The notes: generated by a model from the letters alone, not told the origin. A stretch of DNA of 64,000 nucleotides from Guadua angustifolia (GCA_036346375.1 CM070502.1:18390924-18454923); one strand, 5' to 3'. Positions 32,758 to 45,989 are shown, numbered from the stretch's first letter. Numbers and translations are program-made.

Positions 32758-35700
32758 TGTAACATCCCAAAACTGATAAAGTAAATAAAGTGGCATGTTT
32801 TGATCTTTGTTTTCATTCCCTGAAATTCTATATTAAAATAAGGCTTTTAAAGGGGTCAAAACAGGTACATTAATGAAACTCAAGGAAACACCAAATAACA
32901 TACTATAGAAAATAATTTTTAAAAATAATAGAGTCCAAAATATGAATAAATATAATTTTTCTAGAATTTTTTCACATCACTTAGATAGCTTAAAATTTTA
33001 AAATAGATTGAAATCAATCAAATTTGGAGAATTACTGTACATAAACCACAATAGGGAATGAGATGAAACCAAGAAGAATGGAAATTACATACCTCGGTCT
33101 ACCTAAAAAAAATTCCAGAAATGTTAGAGCTACCCAAGTTTAATTGCCAGTCACTTCAAATGTCAACCAAAATTCTGCCCGTTTTTCTCTCGAGCTGCAG
33201 TGCGCGCGCGTGGTGTTCGACGAAATGCCGAGCTCCTTCTCGCTGCCACTGGGCTCCACCAGCTCATGGCCCCATTGGCCAGCCACACAGTGCCTCCCCT
33301 TTCTCTCCTCCTCCCTGCGCCATGTCGCCGAGCTCACTGCAGAAACTTCACGCCACGCAGCCACTATGACCTGAGCTCTCACCATCGCCAGCTTGGCCAT
33401 GCGCCCATGCATGCAGCTCACCCATGCCGTGCATAGTTGTCTCCGCCACTCCACGCCATAAAAGCAAGGCCAGAGCCCCCAAAGCACGCTTTCCCTTCTT
33501 CGTAGCCGGATCAAACCAATTGCTTCCTTCTCTGTCTCCGTGAGCGCCCGAGCGGAGCAAAGCACAATCCGACGAATTGGTGAACTATACTCCAGTTCCA
33601 TATGACGGTAGCGCCTTGAGCTAGTGCTGACCACTTCCCGTTCCTCTTTTGCAGCTCCCTCCAGCCGAAACCTTGCCGCCACCGCCACCTTCTTCCGCAC
33701 GGCCGGTCACTCGGTGGCGAAGCTCCACGGTTGACTTCCGACAGCTAGAACGGGTAAAACGGAGTTCATTTGGCTCACTGATGCGTACTGTGTTATTCTT
33801 TCGAACCGAGGCTAACCCATCTTCTTCTCCAGCGAGCCATTTCTTGTGCCGCCGCTGGGCTTCGGAGGCAGGCCACCTCACCGCCATTCTGCTGCTACCA
33901 GTTTGTCCTCAGAGTGCGCACCGACCTCCTCTTGCTCCTTCACTAGCCAGCTGGCCGACTCCTCCACCCTCCATCGCTGGCGTCGACCTCCACCCATTTC
34001 CTCTGTTTTGTGTGACTGAGAGGTGGGGTCCGTAGGTCAGTCAAAGGTTTGGCCCAAGGTTTGAAACGTAGAGGTGTTTTCTGGTTTAGGAAGCGTAAAA
34101 TGAATATTGAATCAATTTAGCAGCCGGCCTCACTTGAAATGCTTGTAACTTTTGATCTAGAACTCCAAAAATCAAGAGACAAATTTCCGAATTCATGTAA
34201 AATCAAGTAGAAACTGAATATGCAATAAAAATTGACATTTTCACTATAGATTTAATCATTAAATTCAAAGTTTCATAGAACTCCACTTATGTACCTTGTA
34301 GCAAAAATAAAACTATAGCCCCAAAAATCATGAAATAAATTTCACAAGCTTCTGTGATCATAAATGTTCCATTTTTTGCAAAAGCATTTAGATTTGAATG
34401 CAATTTGAATCAAAAAATTGATTGTAAGAAACCTCACTTGCATGCAAGAATCAAATGGTTAAAATGTAAATCAAATGGGCTCAAAATTAGGTGAAACCAG
34501 TTTAGTTGCACTTCTGGGGTTGCAAAGATCATAAGTATATAAAAATATTTAGATTTTACTTTGGTTTGCACTAATTGCTCGATAGTCAAACATGCAATGA
34601 GAAAAATATTCAAATGACCATAACTTTCGCAAACGAACCTCAAATTTGATGAAAACAAATCCTATGACCTCAAAATATTATGTCCTTACTTTTCATTTAA
34701 AAATAATATCAGTTTGAACAATTTTAAGTTCATATTAAGCCTTAATGATCATCTATATGGAAAACATCTCAAAGAAATGCGAAATATTGCGGAACTAACT
34801 TTAAAACATTCTTAGGGATATCCCCTAGTTATGCCTAAAAAATGGCTAGAATGTCTTATACGGTGTAGTTGCAAACATAAAAAGAAAACTGGACCACAAA
34901 TGCGCAAACAACATGGTCCTTTAAGCCTTTTTAGCAGCCCATAAAATATCGCATCTGAATACAAAATAATTAGGGAATAGCCCATAAGCATTATTTGATA
35001 TATATACTACCATAATCTAGAAAAATATCCTAATTAGAACTTGCTTTGCATCTTAATCCAATCATAACAAAAACCCTAAATAATCACAAACTGCACAGAT
35101 TTGATATCACTTAAACCTTTTCGGCGGCTCGTAAAATAACTCGTCTAAAAGAAAATTTTGAGGGAATTGGTTTAGAAACACACTTTAGTATATGGAAAAC
35201 CAAAATATAGAAAAATATCCAAATTAAAACTTGGTTATCATATAAAATCCGTTAACGCAAACACCCTAAGTGACAAGGTTGCCCATATTATTTGAATAGT
35301 GAGTTTAGAAGTCTTTAACCAAAGTATCTGCAACGCAAGAATCATCACATAATCATATAATAGCAGCCAACAACTTAAAATTTCAGATCCAACATGTAGA
35401 AATTGCTTCCAAGCATAAACACTTATAGTTAAGTATTATTCATACAAAACCTTTAGCTAATGGTCACCTTTATCAATCCAAACAATTTTAGCATCAAGAA
35501 TTCGAAGATATAGATACAAAGAAATATGAAAATAGCCTTTTGAATTCTTAAACCGCCTCATGTAAGCCCTTAACTGTAGTCTTTGCAATCAACCAAAGAA
35601 AATAACTTATGCAAACAAAGAACCTTTCATGCATTGAGTACTAATAAAAATGTTATGTAGGTGATAACTTGGAAACTCAAAACCATCATGTTCTTATTGG

Positions 35701-38077
35701 TAAGTTTTAATTTGGTATTTACATCTGATTTCTTTTTGCCCCATTTGACATGATGTTATTTGCTTTTGTCTCGGTTCTTATTATTCAGCCGTCCGATTGA
35801 TCATGTGCGGTTCAGATCTCGTCGCGACAGCGTTACTACTCTGCCCACCACCGTCGTTGCATCTATGCAGGCCGGTTTAGATCGTGCCACACGTCGCAAT
35901 TCTGATCGCCTGGTCTCAATCTCATCTTCTGATTTAGGTCATTAGATCGCGATCGATCAGTCGTAGCTGCTTCGCATGTTCGCAATATCAGCCGTCGGGT
36001 GCCGTAGCCAAGGCGCCATGCACCGAGTCTACCGTGGACCAGTGCCGGCCATGGACCAAGTCCATACGCTGGGACATGTGTCACAATGTGGTTGCGCCAT
36101 GTGTCAACGTTGGATTGTGCCACATGTCTGCTGACGTCAACGTGACATCATATATCGCTTTTTTGTAGAAAAATAATTTGACCGAAAATCATATTCGGTG
36201 CTGACGTCAGCATGACGTCATAAATGTTGTTTGCCATAAAAAAATAATTTTGTAAATTTGGTTTTTCTGATTTTTTTGTTTTTCAAATTTTGAATAACTA
36301 TATCTTTTGCATTTGAACTCCGATTGAGGTGATTCTAGGTCCTAAAAATTTGTAAAATAATGCTCTATCTAATGATAAATTTTATTTAATTTTTAGAGTT
36401 CATCTTACTCTCTATTTTTTGCTATTTATTGTTTTCTCTTTTATTACGCGTAGACGTTGAGTTTCCCGGTGAGTTTGTTGTCGAGGAGCCATCACAGGAA
36501 CAAGGTCCAGAGGAGGAGTCGGAGCTATTTGAAGGCAAGTTGTGTTTTGATCATGTTGAACCCATACTTTAAATATTATATTGTTTCAAAGTATTGCATG
36601 TTAATTCAAGTATCGCTTGTTTCAAATATGTTGGGAATAGCTAATTGCCCACTTGAATTACATCCACCTTGCTATGTCATATGTCGTATTTCATTTGTCA
36701 CCCTAAGATGGTTTAATATTAATTGGTAGCTATTAATTGCCAATGTGGGCAGTTAGAACACCAGTAGTATACTTAGCCATACAACGAGTCATCATTTTTA
36801 TGTGCAAATGATTAATCTTGCTTAATGATTATGAAATATGTTTATGAACTTGTGTGTCGGGTGTTGTCACACAATGGTTGTTGTTATTGATGGCACGTGG
36901 TGCATAGTAAATCAATCAGGGTGGTAAAATGATTTAGACTAAGGTAAGTTACATGTATTTGTAGTGGGCCAATATGGCACTTGGGCTATTGCATTGCTTT
37001 TTATGATAATGGTTTATGGATATGATTGTTTTTTTTTGTTAGTTTTGCCTTGGTCAATTGAGAATTTAACCTTGCAAGAATTTGAACTGAGTCATTTATA
37101 CAACCACAAGTCTATTATAGGATAGACCTAACTGATTAATTTGTTGTGTCTAAACTTTGGTACTGCAGGTGGTGGTGTGAGACCCGAGTTGTGCTAACCA
37201 GTCCTCATACAGGGTGGCTCACATGGCGCAAGAGGGGGTCCTGGATGTGGTAACCAATCCCACCAGTGTTGAAACCTCATCTGGTAGTACCTGGTTTAGA
37301 TAGGCATTGGAAAGATTTTGTTATAATCACTCGACTTTGTGGTGTATAATTATATCTTGTGGGTAAAGTGTATAACCTCTGCAGAGTGTAAAACCTATTC
37401 GAATAGCCGTGCTCGTGGTATTGAGTATTGCTCGGTGATTACAGTCAAGGTATAGATTTTTGTTAAAACCATCATGAGTATGGAAACTGAATATTGGATT
37501 AAAGTTGTGGGTTGGTTATTTGAAAAACAAACAAGAAAACATACTATTGTTATTATTTGTTTTACTGTCTTTCAATCTATGTATGTTATTCTTTTACAAA
37601 TGTTGTTTATGTAAAATAACCATGTTAGCCTATCCTTTGTAATAAGCCATGCATATAATATATTAAACTTGCATTCTATGCACAACTTGTTGAGTGCTTT
37701 ATGTACTCACTCATTGCAACAAAACATCACCAATTGGAGAAGAAACAACGACTGCTTTTGAGGAGGAGTTCCAAGAAGAGAAAAATAACTAGGGTGCGAA
37801 CCTTGTCAGTTGCTTATAGCAGATTGAATGGTTTTCAATACTTATGTTTATTTCCGTTGCTATTTCTTTACTTTTCAGCCCTTAGCTCTGCGAGGCATAA
37901 TCATGTAAGATTGATCATAAGGTCGTATAATAGTTATATTTAACTTGATGAAGTCTTAATTATATTATCGCTGAGTATGAATGTGATATTCATCTATGTT
38001 GAGCTTATGTGCACTATCGTGATCCTGAACTAATACAGAATACACAGAGGATTTGAATTTACATATTCAAGTTCCGA
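32758..38077 (+). mobile_element. Probable large Ty3/gypsy (Tekay/Del-like) LTR relic
   Basis: The start TGTAACATCCCAAAACTG is a common opening of this LTR group. At 33120-34040 is a GC-rich block, then about 1.7 kb of AT-rich sequence. At 35760-36240 are GATCGCGATCGATC-type and GCTGACGTCAACGTGACATC-type segments. At 36453 is GACGTTGAGTTTCCCGG...GAGGAGCC...TTTGAAGGCAAG, which I recognise from grass gypsy LTRs. Then come the GTGTGAGACCCGAG and TGTACTCACTCATTGC segments. A possible end is TTCCGACA at 38077. No internal region or second LTR is in view, so this could be a solo LTR or a fragment. The protein frames in the GC block (33120-34040) are not genes. Confidence 0.45.
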
Positions 38078-39372
38078 CAGCACGACAGGCTATCATGGCT
38101 TGGAATGGTTTAAGCACAAAGTATGACGGATCTGTGTTAGCCTGGCACGTACGACGCCAACCTCTAAAGCTGATACTCTGCTAAGTCGTCGACGAGGTCG
38201 GGCGCTCGGGCATGCCGAGACCAGCGCTGTTGGCGAGTGTCATGGACCGACAGAGGCCCGCGCGTGCACCGTCGCCTTCTCCCGCTCCCAGCTGGCAGCC
38301 AGCGCACACTGCGAACACATACGGTGCTGCTCGCACGTGAGCCCGGGAGTCCTCTCTGCCGTAGCACGTTGTTGGAGAGCGCATACAAGTTGCTCGAGTC
38401 CACTGCATGAATTATATTAGCCCAGACCCCAGTCACCGGCACGGCCTATGATCTATGTTTCGTGCATGGCATCAGCATCAAGTGTGATATAGAAAAATGA
38501 GTCACCGGGGTCACCAGCACTGATCTTACTTAGACTAATGGAACCTTTATGCGTGATATTGCACATAAGTCCAACACACCGCATATATGCCTCTCCCTAT
38601 GGATAGAGCGTGTGGAATATTTCTCACATATATAAATCATCATCATAAGCATAATATCGTGGATGTCAACTATGTATTGGACATATGTGTTCAAATATGA
38701 GTAATCTTGCACTGAGTGGAGATTTCCTGGGATAGATTTATATCCTTGATATTCAAGATTACTTATAATGTTAAAGAGAAATTGTAGGGATGTTTGCATA
38801 TTTAGGGATCTAAGTATCTACGAGGATGCTTGTAGATCTACCATATGTTTAACATAAAGTCATAAATCATTATGTAAAACCACTATAGTAGGATTTGCCT
38901 ATCAAGTGAGAGAGTTCACTAATAGATTCATCATGAGAATGAATAGCCAAGTACTTTTACGCGCGCGCGCACAGTATAAGGCTCAGATTACGGAATAACC
39001 AAAATTCTATCATTTTGGGAATGCGAAGATCTAGTTAAATATCCATATGAGTTTTGTATACAGGAAAACAATATAAATATTGTCGATAATCCTACCTGTG
39101 AAATTGTTTATGACTACAGATGAGTTTCACAGTAGTGTACTCAATGATAAAGGATCAAATGCATAAAAGCAATTGAGATTAAACCAATATCACTATCAAA
39201 TGTGTGAATTCGAATACAATGGGTCATCATAAAGCGGTGTAAAGTGATGCGTTTATAGGCCTTGTGTGATCATATGTTTATCTCATTATAAAAGAGATAA
39301 TGTTCCGGTACACTATATCTTTAAGAACAATATATTGAAAACGTAGTGAATAAGAGTATTGACAGAGCTCTA
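38078..39372. other. Unassigned region with a GC-rich minus-strand fragment
   Basis: 38160-38445 is GC-rich. On the minus strand it has a 92-residue frame beginning MPVTGVWANIIHAVDSSNLY and turning Arg/Ser-rich, perhaps a frameshifted fragment of a host gene I cannot name. The rest, 38450-39370, is AT-rich with nothing recognised except a short (GC)n tract at about 38960. Confidence 0.35.
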
Positions 39373-39600
39373 AGAGCATGTTTGTTTCAACTTTGGATTC
39401 TCTAAAAACTGATTCTGGATTGTAATTGTAGAGAAGCCGATTCTCCAAAAGCTGGAATCCAAAAGCACATATGAAGTGGATTGTGAATTCTAGTGTATAT
39501 GGGTGAATTGTGATAATTGGATTCTAAAATCAACTTGTTTATTTTTTATTCTACTTTTAGGGTCAGAATTCAGAATCAAAAACTAAAACAAATAGACCCT
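39373..39600 (+). mobile_element. MITE with GTTTGTTTCA-type termini, copy 1
   Basis: Imperfect inverted ends, GAGCATGTTTGTTTCAAC on the left and, on the other strand, GGGTCTATTTGTTTTAGT on the right. The interior CACATATGAAGTGGATTGTG is found inverted in copy 2 at about 59270-59320. No clear target duplication seen. Confidence 0.65.
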
Positions 39601-39612
39601 ATGTCTTATTGA

Positions 39613-40365
39613 TAGGGATGGCAATGGGTCCGGGTACCTCCGGGTCCAGCCTCCGTGGACCCGAACCCGAGACCCGAAGTTTGGACCCAGACCCGGACCC
39701 GAAGTTAGTCACGGGTCCAAACTTAGATCCGGACCCGAACCCGATGGGTATCCGGACCCGAACGGGTACCCGGACCCGTTACCAATGCTAGTTCATCTGC
39801 AACTGCTACTGGCGTATAAGAAGTGTGGCGGCTGAGCTCACCTCGTCAACAGCAAGCGGTGTGGGACTAACATCCTGCCGCTCCTACCGCCCAGAGCGCT
39901 GCTTCGCAACAATCTGCAATGTGGGCTGCATTGCTGGTTTGCCACCGCCCTGGCCCACAGGCACCGAGAAGAAAGGACGCAGCAGAAGAGCAGAAAAGGC
40001 GCGCATTCAAATGCTCTCCTACCGCCCAGTGCAAAAGTTCAAATCGCCAGCACTGGCTCCTTTATTTGCATGCATGCATACATCGATCCAAGCGCTGGCT
40101 CCTTTTTTACTTCCCAGTGCAAAAGTTCAAATCACCAGCACTGGCTCCTTTTTTACTTCCCAGCCGCCTAGATTTTTTTTCCATGCATGCATGCCCATTT
40201 AACGGGTCCGGGTCTGGGTACCCACGGGTCCAAAATGAACCCGGACCCGAACCCGGACCCGAAATAATATACCCGTGGGTCCAAATTTGGACCGGACCCG
40301 GACCCGGACCCGTCGGGTCGGGTACCCACGGGTACCCGGACCCATGGGTATTTTTGCCATCCCTA
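39613..40365. mobile_element. hAT element with GGACCC/GGGTCC subterminal repeats
   Basis: 753 bp flanked by a perfect 8-bp duplication, CTTATTGA (39605-39612 and 40366-40373). Termini are TAGGGATGGCAA and TTGCCATCCCTA, perfect inverted repeats of 12 bp. Both ends consist of GGGTCCGGGT and CGGACCCG words. The middle (39820-40190) carries unrelated sequence with a repeated GTGCAAAAGTTCAAATC block and a GC-rich start, perhaps captured. No transposase. Confidence 0.95.
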
Positions 40366-40400
40366 CTTATTGAGATAAGAGTAGGGAAAGACAATACCTC

Positions 40401-41235
40401 CTAGTTGTAATCGCGCCCCGCGAAAAAATTCGGCCCAAATTTTTCTGCAAAAATGCAATTCCATTTTTCTTGGCGGTGTTTTTTTTAATTGACTGGCTAA
40501 GAGCTGTCAGTGAAGTTGCATAATGTAATTCGAATCTTTTGTGTCGAAAAAACCGGCGCTCGTGTTGAATTTGCGGAACTACGGGATCTTTTTTGCAAAA
40601 TAATTGGTGAAAGGACTTGTTCATGATTTTAGAATCTTCTGGGTCAAAAGAACCAGCATCCGGGACGATTTTGCGGAACTATAGGGTCTTTTTTGCAAAA
40701 TAGCCGGTGAAAGGACTTGTTTGCAATTTTAGAATTTCTGGGGTCCTTTTGCAAAACACCGGTGGAAGTACCTACTGTTAATTTCAAAATTCTGGGGTCC
40801 TTTTTGCAAAACACCGGTGGAAGGACCTACTGGTAATTTTGGAATTCTAAGGGGTCCTTTTTGCAAAATACCAGTGGAAGGACCTACTGGCAATTCCGGA
40901 ATTTCTGGAGGGTTTTTTGCAAAAAAAAGTACGGGAGGCTCTCCTTGGGTCCTTTTTGCAAAACACCAGTGGAAGGACCTACTGGTAATTTGAAATTCTG
41001 GGGTCCTTTTTGCAAAACACCAGTGGAAGGACCTACTGGTAATTTGAAATTCTGGGGTCCTTTTTGCAAAACACCAATGGAAGGACCTACCGGTAATTTT
41101 GGAATTCTGACGGGTCCTTTTTGCAAAATACCGGTGAAAGGACCTACTGGCGATTCCGGAATTCCTGAAGGGCTTTTTTGCAAAAAAAAGTACAAGAGGC
41201 TCTCCCTAAGCTTAGAATCTTCCGGGTATAATATA
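40401..41235 (-). mobile_element. Helitron H1 (minus strand) with internal minisatellite
   Basis: On the minus strand the 3' end reads CGCG-GGG-CGCG hairpin, 7 nt, then CTAG at 40404-40401; the base after is G instead of T. The 5' end is TATATATTATACCCGGAAGA, a match to the TCTATATTAAAGCCCC start of the Helitron in the UGT intron, with TC changed to TA. It abuts the 3' end of H2. The interior has nine imperfect units with GGGTCCTTTTTGCAAAA. Confidence 0.6.
40575..41165 (+). repeat. Minisatellite of 54-100 bp units in Helitron H1
   Basis: The word GGTCCTTTTTGCAAAA or a close variant recurs at about 40582, 40683, 40739, 40794, 40852, 40946, 41000, 41056 and 41111, each followed by ACC-GTGGAAGGACCTAC. 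The GPFCKTPVEGPTGN peptide repeat read from it is an artefact. Confidence 0.9.
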
Positions 41236-41237
41236 TA

Positions 41238-41739
41238 CTAGATAGGAACCCGCGCTACACCGCTCCGTACGAAATTTGGTTCGTTGGTTCTTCTCAAAAA
41301 ATAAAGTTGGAGGACCCGTACACGAATATACGAAACTATAGGATTCTTTTTGTAAAATTACCGATAGAAGGGTCTAGATGTAATTTTTTGTTTTTGCAAA
41401 ACTACCCACTGGAGGACCCAACCGTGAATATACAGACTACGGAGCTTTTTTCGCAAACGAAAAAATAAAGGCGGAGGACCCGTACGCGAATATACGAAAC
41501 TATAGGGCTCTTTTTGCAAAATTACCGATAGAAGGGCTTAGATGTATTTTTTTGTTTTCGCAAAACTACCCACTGGAGGACCTGTTCGTGAATATACAGA
41601 CTACGGAGTATTTTTTTCACAAAATAACCGGCCGGAGAACCTAAACGTGATTACGAAATTTACGGAGGGTTTTTTTGCAAAAAAAAAATGCGACACATGG
41701 CTACCCTGGTTGGCCTTCAGTTCTCCCGACTTTCATAGA
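41238..41739 (-). mobile_element. Helitron H2 (minus strand), precisely bounded
   Basis: 502 bp. On the minus strand it starts A|TCTATGAAAGTCGG and ends CTAG|T, exactly the A/T insertion context of Helitrons. The 5' part shares AACCAGGGTAGCCATGTGTC with the intron Helitron's AACCAGGGGGGCCACGTGTC. The hairpin before the CTAG is weak. Non-autonomous. Confidence 0.78.
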
Positions 41740-41764
41740 TACTAGACACGCGGGCGCGGCGCAC

Positions 41765-43130
41765 GCCGCGCCGCAACGTGACAAGCATAATATGAAATTC
41801 GGGGTTTTTTTCGTGAAGAAATCGATCTAGATGTAATTTAAAAAATCTTTAGGATGTATCGTATATACTCTACTACATGTATTGTAATTTTAAGAAACTT
41901 TTAGGACTTTATAATAAATCCTTTGTAACGCTAAAAAGTTCTCCAATCTCTGGAAAAAATTTTTTGATGTGATTTTCTTGGCAAGCCGCCGCGCATGAGT
42001 TTAAAAACGATTTCCGTTTTTTTTGAGAAAAAACAGACCGAGATGTATTTTCTATTTTTTGGAGGCTTTCGTTTTTTTGTTGGGAAAAAGGAACAATACG
42101 GTGTTTTAAATAGCAGAAACCGAGTTACGGGGAAAAAAATAGAGAGGTAGAGTTGTAGAAATTTTTTGTTGGGAAAAAGGAACAATACGGTGTTTTAAAT
42201 AGCAGAAACTGAGTTACGGGGGAAAAAATATAGAGGTAGAGTTGTAGAAATATCTCTTCCGACGAATTATTTGGGAAATATTGGAGACCGGGTTGGGAAA
42301 ATAGTCTAGAGGAAAAAGGATGAAAAATTATTAGAGATGACAACCTCCTTTTGTCGAGCCTAACACTCTACGCGTTCACCGAGTAATAATACATGTTTAA
42401 AAAAATATTAGAGATTAAGATGAAAAATCGAGATGGGGAAAAAGTGTGTGCCGCGCCGCAACGTGACAAGCGTAATATGAAATTCGGGGTTTTTTCGTGA
42501 AGAAATCCATCTAGATGTAATTTAAAAAATCTTTAGGATGTATCGTATATTCTCTACTGCATGTATTGTAATTTTAAGAAACTTTTAGGACTTTATGATA
42601 AATCCTATGTAACGCTAAAAAGTTCTCCAATCTCTGGAACAAATTTTTTTGATGTGATTTTCTTCGCGGCGCACGCCGCGCGCGTGAGCGAAAAACGATT
42701 TTTTTTTTTTGAGAAAAAACAGATCGAGATGTATTTTCTATTTTTTGGAGGCTTTCGTTTTTTTGTTGGGAAAAAGGAACAATACGGTGTTTTAAATAGC
42801 AGAAACCGAGTTACGGGGGAAAAAATAGAGAGGTAGAGTTGTAGAAATTTTTTGTTGGGAAAAAGGAACAATACGGTGTTTTAAATAGCAGAAACCGAGT
42901 TACGGGGAAAAAAATAGAGAGGTAGAGTTGTAGAAATATCTCTTCCGACGAATTATTTGGGAAATATTGAAGACCGGGTTGGGAAAATTGTCTAGAGGAA
43001 AAAGGATGAAAAATTATTAGAGATGACAACCTCCTTTTGTCGAGCCTAACACTCTACGCGTTCACCGAGTAATAATACATGTTTAAAAAAATATCAGAGA
43101 TTAAGATGAAAAATCGAGATGGGAAAAAAG
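41765..43130 (+). repeat. 685-bp tandem duplication with inner duplication
   Basis: Copies at 41765-42449 and 42450-43130, both starting GCCGCGCCGCAACGTGACAA and ending near AAAAATCGAGATGGG. Inside each copy a block of about 75 bp with GGGAAAAAGGAACAATACGG is itself repeated twice. Confidence 0.92.
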
Positions 43131-43298
43131 TCTAGAGATAGAGCTGCACACATATCGCGATTTGAATTTAACGGGTGCTTTTTTAGAGCTGCACACATAT
43201 TTCTGGTGACGAAAACATTTTTTTCTGGAAAAACGGAGAAAGGACCTAAACGTAAAGAGCAAGGACCTATTTGTTATGTTTTTGGACCCGTCCGCTAT

Positions 43299-45931
43299 TG
43301 AAAGTGCATCTAGGCACTCATGTTATTTTGGTGATTAATGACAAACGCATATAATGACAATCTATGTAATTGAGTAAATGCTTAACTTAGTGCTTAACAA
43401 ATGACAAACCTTTAATATGATTATATTGCTATGAGACTAACATGTTTATTGCTAAGTTGAGTATTAGTCTCATCTATTTAGAGAAAAATCAAGTGGAATG
43501 GTTAAGCAAAGTTAAGGTATGCAATTTTGGTATCTATTCTATATTTGTTATTGCATTCCTTTTGTGCAAATGCATAGTGAACTCCAAGTAACATGTTGAT
43601 TATATATATGCACATTGTTTCATGTCATATTTATTTGTGCATATATATTCATTTGAGTTCATTATGTGCTTTGCTTTTAGTATGCATGTATTAACTAGAG
43701 TTAAACTTCACATTGCTATAGATTGACTTGGTGCATGTATGTCTTAGTTGTGTATCTTCTCATGCACCTCTCTTAGTGAAGTTTAATCTAGAGTTGGATC
43801 ACATATTTACTCTTATTTCAAATATTATTTGCACATGTACAATTCATGTATATTCCATCATGTGCTTCATTTAAGTAAAGACTGTGATCCTTGCCATGAT
43901 TTAATTGATTCATCGGATCGGCAATTATCTCTCTAGTGCATATAGATCAATTACATATTCATCATGATGCACTTAGTAGAGAACATTTATTATGTCAAGT
44001 GTTTCCATTTATATTATGCTTCTTTATATGAAACACTTGTGGTATAATTGCTCACAAATATCAATTTATTCACATCTATTGAGCTTTTGGGACTAATGTC
44101 TTTCATGAGTGACTTGAAAAGAATTAGGTCCGTGTGTGTATGATGATCAAGATATCTTGGAGTATGATCGTTAAGCCGAGGTCAACAAGACGGCGGTGTC
44201 ACCAAGAGTTGAGGACTAAGTCAAGATCGACTTGGCGTGGAGATCGTCGAGAGGATGATCAAGTCAAGGTTGATAGGACGAGAGTCTCATGAGGTGAATC
44301 GAGTCAAGTTAGACAAAGGCGAAGATGTCATCAACTATAAGGTGAAGGTCTTCATGCACGGCGTTAAGAAAGAAAGGCGGCATCTTGGATTGAATGTAAG
44401 ACTTAGATTTCTCGTTTGAATTTGAGTCTAAGGATTGCGTACTATTAAGAGGATGCTCTATTGAATGACTTTTAGATGTGTCAAGTGCTCAAATGATTCA
44501 TCCTTGTGAAATTTAGAGAGAGTGTGGTATTGGTGTTGCGGAAAGTGAGAATTGTAGGTCTCTCTTGGATTCTTGGTGAAATCTGGATTTATCCTTTAAG
44601 ATTTGGGTAGTGAGACCTTGTTGGTTGTGTAGCCCTTGTTCTTAGCTTTCAATAGAGTCCAAAATCACTTAAATCGAGTCCGGAATCAAAAGTTATGCTC
44701 GTTTTAAATCATTGCTTTGTGTCAATCCGGAGTATCCGGACATTTAGTCCGGACACTCCGGGTAAATGTCCGAATATCCGGGATTTAGTCCGGACACTCG
44801 GGTTAACCCTCTCGGTTCGCCTCCAAGTCACCTTAAGTCCGGATACTCGGACTATATGTCGGATAGTCCGGACTTTCTTGATTCAACGGCTAGTTGCTTG
44901 GAGACATCTATTTAAAGCCCCATCCTCCCCATTTGAAAGGTGGCCGTTATTCCGATGGTTTGAGGTGTTCTCCTCTTGTTCTTGAGCCCCTAAACACCTC
45001 TTTACTCTTAGATCTAAGTGATCCCTTTGAGAGAAGGGTTGGGAAGGGTTTGAGGAGAGGTGTTAGATTGAGTGGATTTGAGTTGTTTGAGCACTTGATT
45101 TCATCTCCAAGCTTGTTCTTCGTGAGCATTTGTTACTCTTGGAGGTTGAGGACTCCTAGGCGGCTAGGAGGTCACCTCGAGCCACCGGTTCTTCGTGTGG
45201 TTGGCCGTAGGAAGTTTGTGAAGGTTGGATTCCGCCTCCACAAGGAAGGAATCAAGAAGTGAAGACCGTGAGTGCATTTGTGCAACAGGGAGGAAGAGGG
45301 TTGAAAGAGACCCGGCTCAAGCGTCAAAGGAGTTGAAACCGGCGAGTGCATTTGTGCAACACCGGAGTAAGAGGGTTGAAAGAGACTCCAACTCAAGTGT
45401 GTGGGAGCCGCCTCAGCGGAGCGTAGGATCCTCAAGGATCCGAACTTGGTGAAAAATCATTGTCTCCAAGTTTGCTTACTTTTGTTCTTGCTTTAGTATT
45501 TGATTTTGAATCTTGAAATTGCCCGATCTATTTGATTATTGAGTTTCTCGCTAGGCATCTACTTGATCTAGGTTCTGCTAGTGTTTATCATCTTTGTGTT
45601 CAAGTAGATTGTTTAAAAGTTGGAGGAATTTCAAATTTCATCCCGAGGCCTCCAATCCGAGATATCCGCACAATTACCGGATAGTCCGGACATTTATCTG
45701 GAGTATCCGGAGTAAAAATCCGGAGAGTCGGGCTAAGCCCTCGGCCATTCAAAGTCTCCAATCCGGAGTGTCCGAACCTAAAACCGGATAGTCAGGACAT
45801 TTATCTTAGGAGTATCCGGATAAAATCCGGACACTCGGATGAAAACTTTGGTGTTTTATTTCATTGCATGTTAAATTGTAAAATTGTAATTAGCCTATTC
45901 ACCCCCTCTAGGCGACATCACTGTCCTTTCA
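43299..45931 (+). repeat. 5' LTR of the sirevirus-like element
   Basis: 2633 bp, starting TGAAAGTGCATC and ending CCTTTCA. It contains dense TCCGGA palindromes at 44725-44880 and 45655-45835 and a tandem GAGTGCATTTGTGCAACA-type unit at about 45270-45370. Compared with the 3' LTR, the first 800 bp differ at very few bases, whereas the GC-rich part differs by many one- to three-base deletions. Confidence 0.92.
44725..45835. promoter_or_regulatory. TCCGGA palindrome clusters in the LTR
   Basis: Words such as GTCCGGACACTCCGG, ATATCCGG and GGATAGTCCGGAC recur about 15 times in two clusters; the 3' LTR has the first cluster at 53620-53800. Palindromic LTR motifs are described for maize sireviruses, where they are thought to be regulatory. 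Confidence 0.6.
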
Positions 45932-45933
45932 AT

Positions 45934-45945
45934 TGGTATCAGAGC
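45934..45945 (+). promoter_or_regulatory. Primer-binding site (initiator Met tRNA)
   Basis: TGGTATCAGAGC two bases after the 5' LTR end, the usual Copia primer site. Confidence 0.95.
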
Positions 45946-45989
45946 TAGGGCTCTCATTTTATTAGACTTAACCGTCTAGAGAGTTAAAG

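Noticed and set aside
33140..33700. 186-residue minus-strand frame
   Set aside because: It lies in the GC-rich block of a probable gypsy LTR. Overlapping frames on both strands are equally open and show no domain.
40861..41241. 126-residue frame with a repeated GPFCKTPVEGPTGN peptide
   Set aside because: It reads through a Helitron minisatellite whose unit length happens to be near a multiple of three; both strands are open.
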